Positions 14,873 through 21,790 of a DNA stretch of 21,790 nucleotides are shown here, piece after piece; the first letter of the stretch is position 1, and each line of letters opens with the position of its first letter. The stretch is from a virus. A model generated the notes under the pieces. That model was not told the DNA's origin and searched no databases. It saw only the letters and a program-made list of their open reading frames with translations. A program made the translations under genes and the position numbers. Location: the IMG/VR virus record IMGVR_UViG_3300027896_005851, positions 1-21,790 of that record. One strand, written 5' to 3'.

Positions 14873-15808
14873 ATGAGTACAGGTAAATCTTTACCGCCGA
14901 CTAAAGATTATGAGAATTTTGAATTTTTATATTATTCTAGTTGGAGGACTTTTTGGATAGATAATGCTACTATTAATCACAGAATTAATTTTAAAGGGGG
15001 GCATAATTTTAGAGATCCTGAGAATAGGGCTTTGGCTGGTCAAACAAAATTAAAGAAATATGGAAATTCTAATTTTACTAATAGGGAAAAGGCTAAGCAA
15101 ACCTGTCTTAAAAAATATGGCGTAGATAATGTTGCTAAACTTCCCTCTGTTACTGAAAAAAAGAAAAAAACTTTAATGGTTCGTTATGGAAAAGTTTTTA
15201 ATTTTAATAATAAAAAAGAAAAATACAATATTCCTGAAAACTTTAAGTTGGAATATGAAAAGGGCTATACTCACGAAGAATTAGCGGATATGTTTAATGT
15301 CTCATATTTTTCTATTACTGAGTGGGTTAAAAGATTAAAGTTGACTAGAAAGAAGATGACTTTTAAATTTATAGATTTCTCTGATTGTATATGTTCTTCA
15401 AATTTTACTCCTGCAGATGAAGAAAATTTAATTAAAGCAGTAAAAAGAGTCTATGAAATATATCAAAAGGTTAATAAGCCTCTTATACATAATCTTAAAA
15501 ATTTTCCAATTCCTGTATATTCTATAGAGAAACATTATGGTACATGGAATAATTTTTTAAAAATAGCAGGAATTCCTCTTGAGCGCGAGTATGAAAATTA
15601 TTGTGATATAGTTAAAGATTTTTTTAATCTTTGTAAAGAAAAGGGCAAATTTTTGTCTTTTTATAAATATGGAAAATTAGTTGGACAGAACAAAATGTTA
15701 AAATTAAAACGAATGTTTAATAATGGCGGCAAATATTCTCATCTAAAGGTGGAGCTAAAAAAGGTTTGGAGCACAGATTATACTGCTTTTTTAAATAATT
15801 TTGTTTAA
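14873..15808 (+). CDS. Probable DNA-binding protein with homing-endonuclease-associated repeats
   Basis: Read from ATG 14873 this is 311 residues. A TTG at 14843, overlapping the IsrB-like gene, would give 321. Neither start has a clear ribosome binding site, so coupling to the upstream gene 12 bases away is likely. Residues about 58-110 carry three KYG-type repeats (LKKYGNSNF, LKKYGVDNV, MVRYGKVFNF), known from phage endonucleases. Residues 131-157 form a helix-turn-helix (HEELADMFNVSYFSITEWV). Residues 217-235 (SIEKHYGTWNNFLKIAGIP) match the HNH-associated repeat pattern (PF18780-like), weakly echoed near 265-290. No LAGLIDADG, HNH or GIY-YIG catalytic motif is visible. It may be a nuclease-less relic of a homing enzyme or a partner of the IsrB-like protein. 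Its end overlaps the convergent gene by 18 bases. Confidence 0.6.
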   Translation: MSTGKSLPPTKDYENFEFLYYSSWRTFWIDNATINHRINFKGGHNFRDPENRALAGQTKLKKYGNSNFTNREKAKQTCLKKYGVDNVAKLPSVTEKKKKTLMVRYGKVFNFNNKKEKYNIPENFKLEYEKGYTHEELADMFNVSYFSITEWVKRLKLTRKKMTFKFIDFSDCICSSNFTPADEENLIKAVKRVYEIYQKVNKPLIHNLKNFPIPVYSIEKHYGTWNNFLKIAGIPLEREYENYCDIVKDFFNLCKEKGKFLSFYKYGKLVGQNKMLKLKRMFNNGGKYSHLKVELKKVWSTDYTAFLNNFV

Positions 15809-16789
15809 GCTATAAGAAATCTGCTTATTATTTTTAATATCTTCTTGTATCTTAATTTTATAAGAATCTTTTAAATCTATAATCCCTGAATTTTTTTTAT
15901 TAATTTTTTTAATGCCAGAAAAAGAAATGAATCTTTGAGCTTTTTTACATATATTTTTATGCTTTATCAATATTTTTTCTATAGAAAAATTAACAAATGG
16001 TGGAGACTCACCGTATAATTTGTACCTCATAGAGGGAACAATAAATGGCTCTATTAGTTCAAAAAAGTGACTTCGACTTTCTGCTTTTATATAGATGTTA
16101 AAATAGCCTTTGTTTTTATTTTGATTTTGAAAAGTGGCTTCGAGATTAAATCTATCTTTTAAAAATTTTATTAAAATAGAGCCCTCTTTCGAACTGACAT
16201 TTCCTACGCATAAGTAAGCGCCATAGCTATTATATTTGCCGTCGTCCATGTACCATATAGCTAATCCTAAAGCATTTAAGTCATGTATTGATTCTATTGT
16301 AAGATATTTTTTAGATTTGCCATGAGAATAGAATCTATTAAAATAGGGCTTAAAAATGTCATGCCTGTATGTCCATAGATAGAAAAATTTACCTGTTTTA
16401 ATTTTTTTATATCCGATAGAGGCGATAAAAGGAGCCATAAAATTAGCTATATGATAAAAATATTCCATTTGGTTAATTCCATGTGACAGCATATATGACT
16501 TTGGTTCTTTCATATAGGCATCTCCTAAAAGGCTACCTAATAAAACTTGATGCATTTCTTCTGTAATTATTGGAGATAAAATTCTCGTATCATTGAGTTT
16601 ATTTCGATAGCTAATAGCAAGAGACTTTAAAACATGGACCATTTGAAATTTTTTGAGGCTATATATTTCTCCTAATTCTTTTATTGTCAGATGTCCTTTT
16701 TTAAGTTGGGATTCTAGTTCTTTTTTAGAATATAGCCCATATTTATTGTGAAGAATATTATCCGTGCCCAATTTTTCTATTTTATACAT
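15791..16789 (-). CDS. LAGLIDADG homing endonuclease (family 2 type)
   Basis: A 332-residue protein on the minus strand. LLGSLLGDAYM (Asp90) and GLAIWYMDDGKY (Asp183) are the two LAGLIDADG motifs, placed as in single-chain PF03161-like enzymes that act as pseudo-dimers on long DNA sites. The N-terminal 60 residues contain a helix-turn-helix-like stretch (TIKELGEIYSLKKFQMVHVL). A lysine-rich tail of about 60 residues follows the catalytic domain. It starts four bases after the stop of the other minus-strand endonuclease, with no clear ribosome binding site, so the pair is probably co-translated. Both acidic residues are kept, so activity is plausible. Codons are strongly AT-biased. Confidence 0.88.
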   Translation of the reverse strand: MYKIEKLGTDNILHNKYGLYSKKELESQLKKGHLTIKELGEIYSLKKFQMVHVLKSLAISYRNKLNDTRILSPIITEEMHQVLLGSLLGDAYMKEPKSYMLSHGINQMEYFYHIANFMAPFIASIGYKKIKTGKFFYLWTYRHDIFKPYFNRFYSHGKSKKYLTIESIHDLNALGLAIWYMDDGKYNSYGAYLCVGNVSSKEGSILIKFLKDRFNLEATFQNQNKNKGYFNIYIKAESRSHFFELIEPFIVPSMRYKLYGESPPFVNFSIEKILIKHKNICKKAQRFISFSGIKKINKKNSGIIDLKDSYKIKIQEDIKNNKQISYSLNKII

Positions 16790-16793
16790 ATTT

Positions 16794-17570
16794 TTATTGA
16801 TATTTTTTAGGGAGTTTATATCTTAAGTCATTTGTGATTTCGGATTGAATATATGACCAAGCTTTGTCATGGCTGTTTTTGAGAATACAAATATTGCCTT
16901 CATTTTTATACCAGGTAATGCTTACAGATAAATCAAGAAATTTTTTAAAAATTTTTATTGCATTGGATTTATTGTTTTTAAAATATTTGTCATATGTAAC
17001 AATATTAAAACCATATTTTGATTTTATTCCATCATCCATCCACCAATAAGCAAAGCCTACAGGAGTAATTTCAGATAGAATCTTTGCTGTTATTAATTTT
17101 TTTCTTTTAGGATAAAATTTTGTTCTGTAATAAGTGAATTGGGGCAAAGCGAAAGATCTACTACATATAAAAGGAAAATTTTTTCCTTCTTTTTTAAAAG
17201 GCCTTTTTCCATAGAATATTTTAGAAATAAGCGGTTCTAATATTTGAGCTTTTTTTAAAAGTAATTCTTTTTGGGCAAGACAATGAGTGCACTTCCAATA
17301 GCCCGTTCCAGAAGCCTGAGTAGCAATCATTGAATCTCCCATAAGACTGCCGTGTAAAACTTCTTTTTGATAAATAGTAAGATTAAGATGCCTGAGAGGA
17401 TTTCTATGGAATTGGTATCTTTTATCCGTTTTAATTCCATATATTTTTCGAAGTTTATTAATCCAATTAATGGTCAAATTATATTTTTGAGCTATTTCTT
17501 TGTCATTAAGTTTATTGCCTTTATATTCTTTGCATAGTATTTCCTTGGGCATTTTAGCTTTTAATGCCAT
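16794..17570 (-). CDS. LAGLIDADG homing endonuclease (family 2 type)
   Basis: I choose the ATG at 17570, preceded on the minus strand by aaggga at good spacing, giving 258 residues. An in-frame GTG at 17609 would add 13. LHGSLMGDSMI (Asp79) and GFAYWWMDDGIK (Asp180) are the two LAGLIDADG motifs. Residues 20-45 form a helix-turn-helix (LNDKEIAQKYNLTINWINKL), the same N-terminal arrangement as in the three sibling genes. CTHC (94-97) recurs as CSHC in the gene at 17634. It is first in a two-gene minus-strand unit and divergent from the gene at 17634. Confidence 0.88.
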   Translation of the reverse strand: MALKAKMPKEILCKEYKGNKLNDKEIAQKYNLTINWINKLRKIYGIKTDKRYQFHRNPLRHLNLTIYQKEVLHGSLMGDSMIATQASGTGYWKCTHCLAQKELLLKKAQILEPLISKIFYGKRPFKKEGKNFPFICSRSFALPQFTYYRTKFYPKRKKLITAKILSEITPVGFAYWWMDDGIKSKYGFNIVTYDKYFKNNKSNAIKIFKKFLDLSVSITWYKNEGNICILKNSHDKAWSYIQSEITNDLRYKLPKKYQ

Positions 17571-17616
17571 GAATTTCCCTTGGCTTATAAAAATTTTGTT
17601 TATTATCACGCCTATT

Positions 17617-17628
17617 TATGATATCATA
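17617..17628. promoter_or_regulatory. 12-bp palindrome between divergent endonuclease genes
   Basis: TATGATATCATA is a perfect 12-bp palindrome in the 63-base gap between the divergent starts at 17570 (minus) and 17634 (plus). It is well placed as an operator for both, or may simply be AT-rich promoter DNA. No convincing -35/-10 pair was found for either gene. Confidence 0.3.
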
Positions 17629-17633
17629 TATGT

Positions 17634-18452
17634 ATGAATAAATCAAGTTTTAATGAAAGAATTCTTCAAGAATTATACTATTCTAAGAAAAATGAAGCGG
17701 CTAAAATTATAGTGGCCATGCATGAACAAGGGAAATCTTTTGATTCTATTGCTAAAATTTTAAATGTTAATAGGACTTCATTGACGCGATTATTAGATAA
17801 AAATAACATTGAGTACCATATTCCTCTTCGTAAGCGGCCTAAGGGCCTTTTTGAATACTCTCTTACTGCATTACAAAGATCAATTCTTATTGGCGAGATG
17901 TTTGGTGATGGGAATTTATGCAGGTCTTCAAACAAGGCAGCTTATTACCAATGTTCTCATTGTAAGGATCAAGAATTATTTGTTCAATGGAAATATGATG
18001 TTTTTTTACCTTTGAGTTGTAGAATGAGGCCTTTTAAAATAAAGGACAAGAGGTCAGGAACTGAAAGTGGAGCCATTTCTATGGCAACGTGGTCTAATGC
18101 CGAATTAAAGAATTGGCGGGATCAATTTTATCCTTCCGGGCAAGGCAATAAACAGCCCTCTGCTGAATTAGCCGAATTATTAGATCCTTTAGGTTTAGCT
18201 GTTTGGTTTATGGGAGATGGCTCAAAAGAAAAAAATAAGGGAAAATATACTGTAGGAAAACAAATAAATGTAGCACCTATTGTTCAGGTTTTAAATAGAA
18301 AATTTGGTAATATTTTTTATTTGAGGGACGACGATAAACAATGGTCGATATGTATTAAAGACGCAGACAAATTTTTTAATTTAATAGGCCAATATATAAT
18401 TCCTTCAATGAAATATAAAATTCCTTTTAAATTCCTTCACTATGAATATTGA
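17634..18452 (+). CDS. LAGLIDADG homing endonuclease (family 2 type)
   Basis: A 272-residue protein with an N-terminal helix-turn-helix (SFDSIAKILNVNRTSLTRLL, 35-54) and two LAGLIDADG motifs: LIGEMFGDGNL (Asp92) and GLAVWFMGDGSK (Asp195). The second motif has GDG where its siblings have DDG, but the catalytic aspartate remains. CSHC (107-110) matches CTHC in the minus-strand sibling, showing close kinship. The ATG lacks an obvious ribosome binding site. The 3' end overlaps the next gene by 11 bases. Confidence 0.87.
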   Translation: MNKSSFNERILQELYYSKKNEAAKIIVAMHEQGKSFDSIAKILNVNRTSLTRLLDKNNIEYHIPLRKRPKGLFEYSLTALQRSILIGEMFGDGNLCRSSNKAAYYQCSHCKDQELFVQWKYDVFLPLSCRMRPFKIKDKRSGTESGAISMATWSNAELKNWRDQFYPSGQGNKQPSAELAELLDPLGLAVWFMGDGSKEKNKGKYTVGKQINVAPIVQVLNRKFGNIFYLRDDDKQWSICIKDADKFFNLIGQYIIPSMKYKIPFKFLHYEY

Positions 18453-20475
18453 TAAAGATATTCTAATAGATTTTTACGTTAATAAAAAATTAACTGATAA
18501 AAAAATCTCAGAATTATATGGTTGTTCAGAGAACGCTATTAGAATTAAGAGAAAAAAATTTAACATTGAAACTATAGACAGGTTTTTAGAACGTAAAAAT
18601 TTTTTATCAGCTTTGTCTAATGATGAATTAAAAAATATTATAAAAAACTCTAATTATAGGGCTATTCAGGAACAACTGGGCTTATCGTGTTTTACTTGGA
18701 AAAAGGAACTTAAAAGGCGCGGTCTAAATATGAAAAGCACCTGGAGAATTGAACAGTATCCTGAATTAACCCGAGAACAAATTATTATGTTAATAGGGAG
18801 CTCTCTTGGCGATGGCGGTTTTACTGAAGATGGTAGATTTTTTGAAGCGCATGCCCCAGCTCAATATCAATATTTATTAAAAAAACATGCTATTCTGAAG
18901 CCTTTTAGTTGTGACATTTATAAAGATTATGCACATGACGGATTATTCTGCTATCGCTTTACAACTATTTCACATCCTTATTTCAAGAAATTCAGAGATA
19001 TTTTTTATGAGCCTAATCTTAGAGGCAAATTAATTCCTTTAGATTTTATTAAAGCTTTCTGGCATGATGATATTCTTGGTACGTGGTTTTGTGATGATGG
19101 CCATTATGATGAAAAAAGTGGCGTTTTTTTAATTGCCAATAAATGCCCCTATCCTGATCAGCTATATGACTTTGTAACTTTTTTGAGTTGGCATTACCAG
19201 GCTGAGTTTAAAATTTATACTGGGTCTGATATTTTTAATGTTAAAATTCCTTTGTCTTTTAGGGACCAGTTTATTAAAATCGTTCTGAATGTGGCTACTC
19301 CGGATATGCTTTATAAAGTTCCTGAATCTTATCGTAATCTTCCCGGGATAAAGTCAGAGAAAAAGTTTTTACACCCTCTATATGGGGACAAAATTCAAGG
19401 CCCTTTAAAATTAACAGAATTACAGAAAGATATTTTAATAGGCACTATTTTTGGAGATTCAGGGATATATCAATCTGGAAGAGGCACGGCTGCTTATCTT
19501 ATATCAGAGCATGCTTGGCCTCAAATAGAATATTTAAAAACAAAGGCAGAATTATTTAAGCCGCTAACTTGCCAGATATACAATAATAAACCAAATAGTA
19601 AAAACCAGGATTATCAGATAGGATTTAGGACTTATGTTACTGAGGAATTAGGCTTTTACAGGAATCTTTTTTATACTCAATTAGTTCCTGGTAAAAAGCA
19701 TCTACAAAGAAATATTTTAAAGCCAGAATTATGGGATTTATTAAAGCCCATTTCTTTGGCTTATTGGCTTATGGATGACGGGAAAAAATATGGGAAGGGC
19801 ATTTTCATTGTTATTGGAAAGCGCTTTTATTATGACAAAAAAGTTTTAGAAAGTCTTGTAAATTCTTTAAATGATAAATTTAGTATAGACCTTAAAGTAA
19901 GAGAAGAGAAACTATGCTACGGCGTCTATGCTAATCAGAATTCTAAGTTTATAGAATTAATTAGGCCTTTTATCCTGTCTTATTTTGATTATAAAGTGAG
20001 TTTACCTCGTGAACAATTGGGTTCCTTTTATGAACAATTTGATTGGTATAAGAAATGGTCTATTATTAAAAAAACTGTAGTTTCGTTTTTAGAAACTAAT
20101 AGGTCTCCGAATTATTTTACAGTGGGGACTTTTAAATGTCTTTGTGGTAAGACTTTCGATTCAAAGCTTAAATGTTCTAGGCATGAGTCTACTTGTAAAA
20201 GTTATAGGATTGAATATAAGAAAAAAATAGAATTAAGAAATAATGGCTTTATTGAAGAAAATGTAGATTATGTTCAATGTAAGGAATGTTTATATAAGGC
20301 TGAAGACTTGACTAGGCATTTATTTGAGGCCAAATATCCTCACATATCTTTTAAAGAATATAGAATTAAGTATCCTGATCAAAAATATGTGGCATTTAAG
20401 GTTGTGGAAAGAAGGACTCAAACTCGTTTAAAAAATAAAATTTTTAAAAGAAAGGACTCTTATGTCGGACTATAA
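18442..20475 (+). CDS. Tandem double LAGLIDADG endonuclease with zinc-finger-like C-terminus
   Basis: A 677-residue protein containing two complete LAGLIDADG pairs: LIGSSLGDGGF (Asp124) with LGTWFCDDGHY (Asp219), then LIGTIFGDSGI (Asp339) with LAYWLMDDGKK (Asp446). One pair normally makes a full monomeric enzyme, so this looks like two endonucleases in one chain. The N-terminus has a helix-turn-helix (LTDKKISELYGCSENAIRIK). The C-terminus carries two putative zinc modules, C566, C568, C578, H581, C585 and C613, C616, H626, H634, the second followed by FKEYRIKYPDQK as in phage-associated finger domains. It overlaps both neighbours (by 11 and 14 bases) on the same strand. All four acidic positions are intact. 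Origin by fusion of adjacent paralogues is likely, given the sibling genes next door. Confidence 0.85.
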   Translation: MNIDKDILIDFYVNKKLTDKKISELYGCSENAIRIKRKKFNIETIDRFLERKNFLSALSNDELKNIIKNSNYRAIQEQLGLSCFTWKKELKRRGLNMKSTWRIEQYPELTREQIIMLIGSSLGDGGFTEDGRFFEAHAPAQYQYLLKKHAILKPFSCDIYKDYAHDGLFCYRFTTISHPYFKKFRDIFYEPNLRGKLIPLDFIKAFWHDDILGTWFCDDGHYDEKSGVFLIANKCPYPDQLYDFVTFLSWHYQAEFKIYTGSDIFNVKIPLSFRDQFIKIVLNVATPDMLYKVPESYRNLPGIKSEKKFLHPLYGDKIQGPLKLTELQKDILIGTIFGDSGIYQSGRGTAAYLISEHAWPQIEYLKTKAELFKPLTCQIYNNKPNSKNQDYQIGFRTYVTEELGFYRNLFYTQLVPGKKHLQRNILKPELWDLLKPISLAYWLMDDGKKYGKGIFIVIGKRFYYDKKVLESLVNSLNDKFSIDLKVREEKLCYGVYANQNSKFIELIRPFILSYFDYKVSLPREQLGSFYEQFDWYKKWSIIKKTVVSFLETNRSPNYFTVGTFKCLCGKTFDSKLKCSRHESTCKSYRIEYKKKIELRNNGFIEENVDYVQCKECLYKAEDLTRHLFEAKYPHISFKEYRIKYPDQKYVAFKVVERRTQTRLKNKIFKRKDSYVGL

Positions 20476-20821
20476 GGTAATTCCTATGCAGGGGTCATCA
20501 AATCGTTGGGTTATAGCGGATAAAGAAGAAAAAATTGTAAATGACGCCCAAGGATGGGGCTATACTAGTAGAAACGCGGCTTCTAAAGCTATGTGGTATC
20601 ATTTTGGAGGTGGAAAGGAAAAAATAGATTATAGTAAAGCAGAAGCAGAAAATTTTTGGAATAATAATAAGGAAGTAGCTAAGGATTTAAACGGTCTTTT
20701 TGAAGCTTGGTTTAAAGAATTAAGTAGGAATGAAATTGAGTTAAAAGATCTTATAAAAGAAGTTTGTGAAAAGCATAATATTAAGATTTTTCCTGAGAGA
20801 TATATCAAATATTTATCTTAG
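20462..20821 (+). CDS. Hypothetical protein at the end of the endonuclease island
   Basis: A 119-residue protein with a good ribosome binding site (aaagga) inside the end of the preceding gene. Residues 14-50 (NRWVIADKEEKIVNDAQGWG, SRNAASKAMWYHFGGG) look like a compact alpha/beta domain of a type common in phage hypothetical proteins. The remainder is helical and acidic (FEAWFKELSRNEIELKDLI). No function can be assigned. It may be a native phage gene adjoining the insertion rather than part of the island. Confidence 0.65.
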   Translation: MSDYKVIPMQGSSNRWVIADKEEKIVNDAQGWGYTSRNAASKAMWYHFGGGKEKIDYSKAEAENFWNNNKEVAKDLNGLFEAWFKELSRNEIELKDLIKEVCEKHNIKIFPERYIKYLS

Positions 20822-20884
20822 TTGTTTAATTTCTTTCTTACTTTTTGTATCATTTAAGATAATTTATTTTGATAAGGAGTTTTT

Positions 20885-21028
20885 ATGACTATAGATAAAG
20901 CGTCTGGAATTGGTCAAAAAAAGTCTTTTATTTGGAATAGACTTATTAAAATTGAAGATGAAGCCTTAAAAAGAGGAGTAATAGAAAATGTTATTTACGA
21001 AAAGGGGCATAGAGCTTTATCCGCGTTG
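20885..21028 (+). CDS. Small hypothetical protein (47 residues)
   Basis: Short ORF beginning MTIDKASGIGQKKSFIWNRL and ending at TGA 21026-21028. Its ribosome binding site aaggag lies eight bases before the ATG and is the main support. The product is charged and helical. No family recognised. Confidence 0.5.
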
Positions 21029-21116
21029 AATTAAATCATTGTAATAAGACTTATAAACTTGTCCAATATTCCTGATGGAGTCAAGCTTAGACTTATTAGT
21101 ATAGGAGCTCTTGAAT

Positions 21117-21272
21117 TTATAAGTTTGGATCATTTTTATTTTCTTTGTGATCTTCATAAAAGCGGTCTAGGATTCTTCGAACCATCTCAGTAAATGATGT
21201 TTCATGCTCCTCAGCTTCCTTCTGGACCCATTTAATCTGTTGATCTGAGAAATAAATTATTTTTTTAAACAT
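21117..21272 (-). CDS. Ribbon-helix-helix (CopG/Arc-like) DNA-binding protein
   Basis: A 51-residue minus-strand ORF with the strong ribosome binding site aaaggagg before the ATG. It begins MFKKIIYFSDQQIKWVQKEA, continues HETSFTEMVRRILDRFYEDH and ends in a charged tail. A short beta strand (KKIIYFS) followed by two helices with SFTEMVRRILD is the typical ribbon-helix-helix layout of small dimeric repressors. It probably regulates transcription of itself or nearby genes, including the recurrent motif just upstream at 21299. Alternatively it is an antitoxin, but no toxin gene is seen beside it. Confidence 0.75.
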   Translation of the reverse strand: MFKKIIYFSDQQIKWVQKEAEEHETSFTEMVRRILDRFYEDHKENKNDPNL

Positions 21273-21298
21273 AGGCCTCCTTTATACTATAGTGCCAT

Positions 21299-21314
21299 AT
21301 ATTAAAAGATTATT
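21299..21314 (-). promoter_or_regulatory. Recurrent intergenic motif, copy 6, before the regulator gene
   Basis: On the minus strand this reads AATAATCTTTTAATAT, identical to 11083-11098, and is placed 27 bases before the start codon of the ribbon-helix-helix gene. It is followed by ATGGCACTATAGTATAAAGG, which contains TATAGT/TATAAA-like elements. Identity over 16 bases in the opposite orientation, again upstream of a gene, favours a strand-specific promoter-type role. Confidence 0.45.
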
Positions 21315-21640
21315 AAAAAAAGCATTACTTTATAAAAAGACTTATAAATTGTATAATAAAATGAAACGTTAATAGCATTAGTTTATACTTAATAGCTTTT
21401 TATTTGAATATTTACAATACTGACAACATTTCTAAAATAAAATTTGATGAAGATGAATGTCCCCTATGCCCTAAATATTCTTTTATATCTGAGCCGGATG
21501 GCATGGATACTTTTAAAGAAGTAGATCAAATAGAAGTGCATTTTATTTCCTGACAGAGTTGCCAAATTTAATGGATTAAAATGTATAATATGAGCAGATG
21601 TTTATAAAAATACGTTAATATTGTATTAAAGTCAATAATT
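21315..21640. other. AT-rich non-coding stretch with a possible gene remnant
   Basis: No well-supported gene lies here. A weak plus-strand ORF from TTG 21404 to TGA 21553 would encode 49 residues with a CPLCP cysteine pair (KFDEDECPLCPKYSFIS), but it has no ribosome binding site or ATG and may be a decayed gene. A sigma-70-like pair, TTGCCA at 21559 and TATAAT at 21584-21589 with a 19-base spacer, could drive the gene at 21641. Confidence 0.4.
21559..21589 (+). promoter_or_regulatory. Possible sigma-70-type promoter
   Basis: TTGCCA (21559-21564) and TATAAT (21584-21589) are close to consensus, but the spacer is 19 bases, slightly long. It would start a transcript about 45 bases before the ATG at 21641. 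Confidence 0.35.
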
Positions 21641-21790
21641 ATGATTAATATTAAACTGAATTGTGGCGAGACTAGGAATCCAATTGGTTCTATTTTTGGA
21701 AATAAACAGGAATTGCAACCTCAAGTAACTGGTCGGGTTGTTGATACAATTTATGTGGTAATAGATAAGTCTACTATAGTTAGGAAGTGA
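21641..21790 (+). CDS. Small hypothetical protein (49 residues) at window end
   Basis: ORF beginning MINIKLNCGETRNPIGSIFG and ending VVIDKSTIVRK, with its stop codon at the last base of the window. The residue pattern is protein-like, with beta-strand alternation (GRVVDTIYVVIDKS), but there is no clear ribosome binding site. The possible promoter at 21559-21589 is in support. No family recognised. Confidence 0.4.
   Translation: MINIKLNCGETRNPIGSIFGNKQELQPQVTGRVVDTIYVVIDKSTIVRK

Larger units (their letters stand above)
21045..21350. repeat. Dispersed pair of AAGACTTATAAA direct repeats
   Basis: AAGACTTATAAA occurs at 21045-21056 (followed by CTTG) and again at 21338-21349 (followed by TTG), flanking the minus-strand ribbon-helix-helix gene. 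Inverted relatives also occur: TAATAAG (21041-21047) faces CTTATTA (21091-21097). Possible operator sites for the regulator gene, inferred from position. Confidence 0.3.

Noticed and set aside
13800-20475. CRISPR-Cas locus
   Set aside because: No regularly spaced direct repeats with variable spacers and no cas genes are present. The Cas9-like features belong to the IsrB-like protein alone.
15791-20475. Group I intron hosting the LAGLIDADG genes
   Set aside because: No split host gene is recognisable on either side and I could not identify intron core elements by eye. A covariance-model search would be needed to revive this.
21117-21272. Toxin-antitoxin pair around the ribbon-helix-helix gene
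   Set aside because: No toxin-like ORF is adjacent in the same orientation within the window.

Overview
This window looks like part of the late (structural) region of a tailed double-stranded DNA bacteriophage (Caudoviricetes), probably one with a large genome. Nearly all genes are co-oriented and tightly packed, often overlapping by a few bases. Most have strong AGGAGG-type ribosome binding sites and the standard code works throughout. The DNA is AT-rich, apart from visibly GC-richer scaffold, decoration and capsid genes. The host cannot be named. The strong Shine-Dalgarno sites and the collagen-like fibre would suit a Gram-positive host, but that is only a hint. No terminase, tail tube or replication gene is present.

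Layout. 1-2144: a collagen-repeat tail fibre ending in a Tail Collar domain, containing an exact 348-bp tandem duplication, then a small unknown gene. 2294-3163: three small unknown genes. 3156-6524: the portal gene, interrupted by a 492-residue intein with a LAGLIDADG endonuclease domain. 6524-9495: six small genes of unknown role between portal and protease. Two share a helical motif, and one has a strong nested in-frame start. 9497-13610: a head-assembly set of putative prohead protease, acidic/basic scaffold-like protein, decoration-like protein and HK97-fold major capsid protein, closed by a clear intrinsic terminator at 13634-13662.

13800-20475 is an AT-rich mobile-gene island directly behind the capsid terminator. 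Its first gene is an IsrB-like protein: an HNH-lacking relative of IscB, the OMEGA RNA-guided nucleases ancestral to Cas9. It has a PLMP motif, an arginine-rich bridge helix and an apparently complete RuvC site. The 137 bases before it hold hairpins and are a candidate omega RNA. Twelve bases behind it lies a probable DNA-binding protein with homing-endonuclease-associated repeats but no visible nuclease site. Then follow four LAGLIDADG homing endonuclease genes: two on the minus strand, two on the plus strand. The last is a tandem double enzyme with four LAGLIDADG motifs and two zinc-finger-like modules. Beyond the island are a few very small genes, including a minus-strand ribbon-helix-helix regulator.

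The most interesting points are the phage-borne IsrB locus with its possible guide RNA and partner, the clustering of several kinds of homing element around portal and capsid genes, and a recurrent intergenic motif (AATAATCTTTTAATAT-like) found before at least six genes. The motif may be a phage-specific promoter or RNA element.
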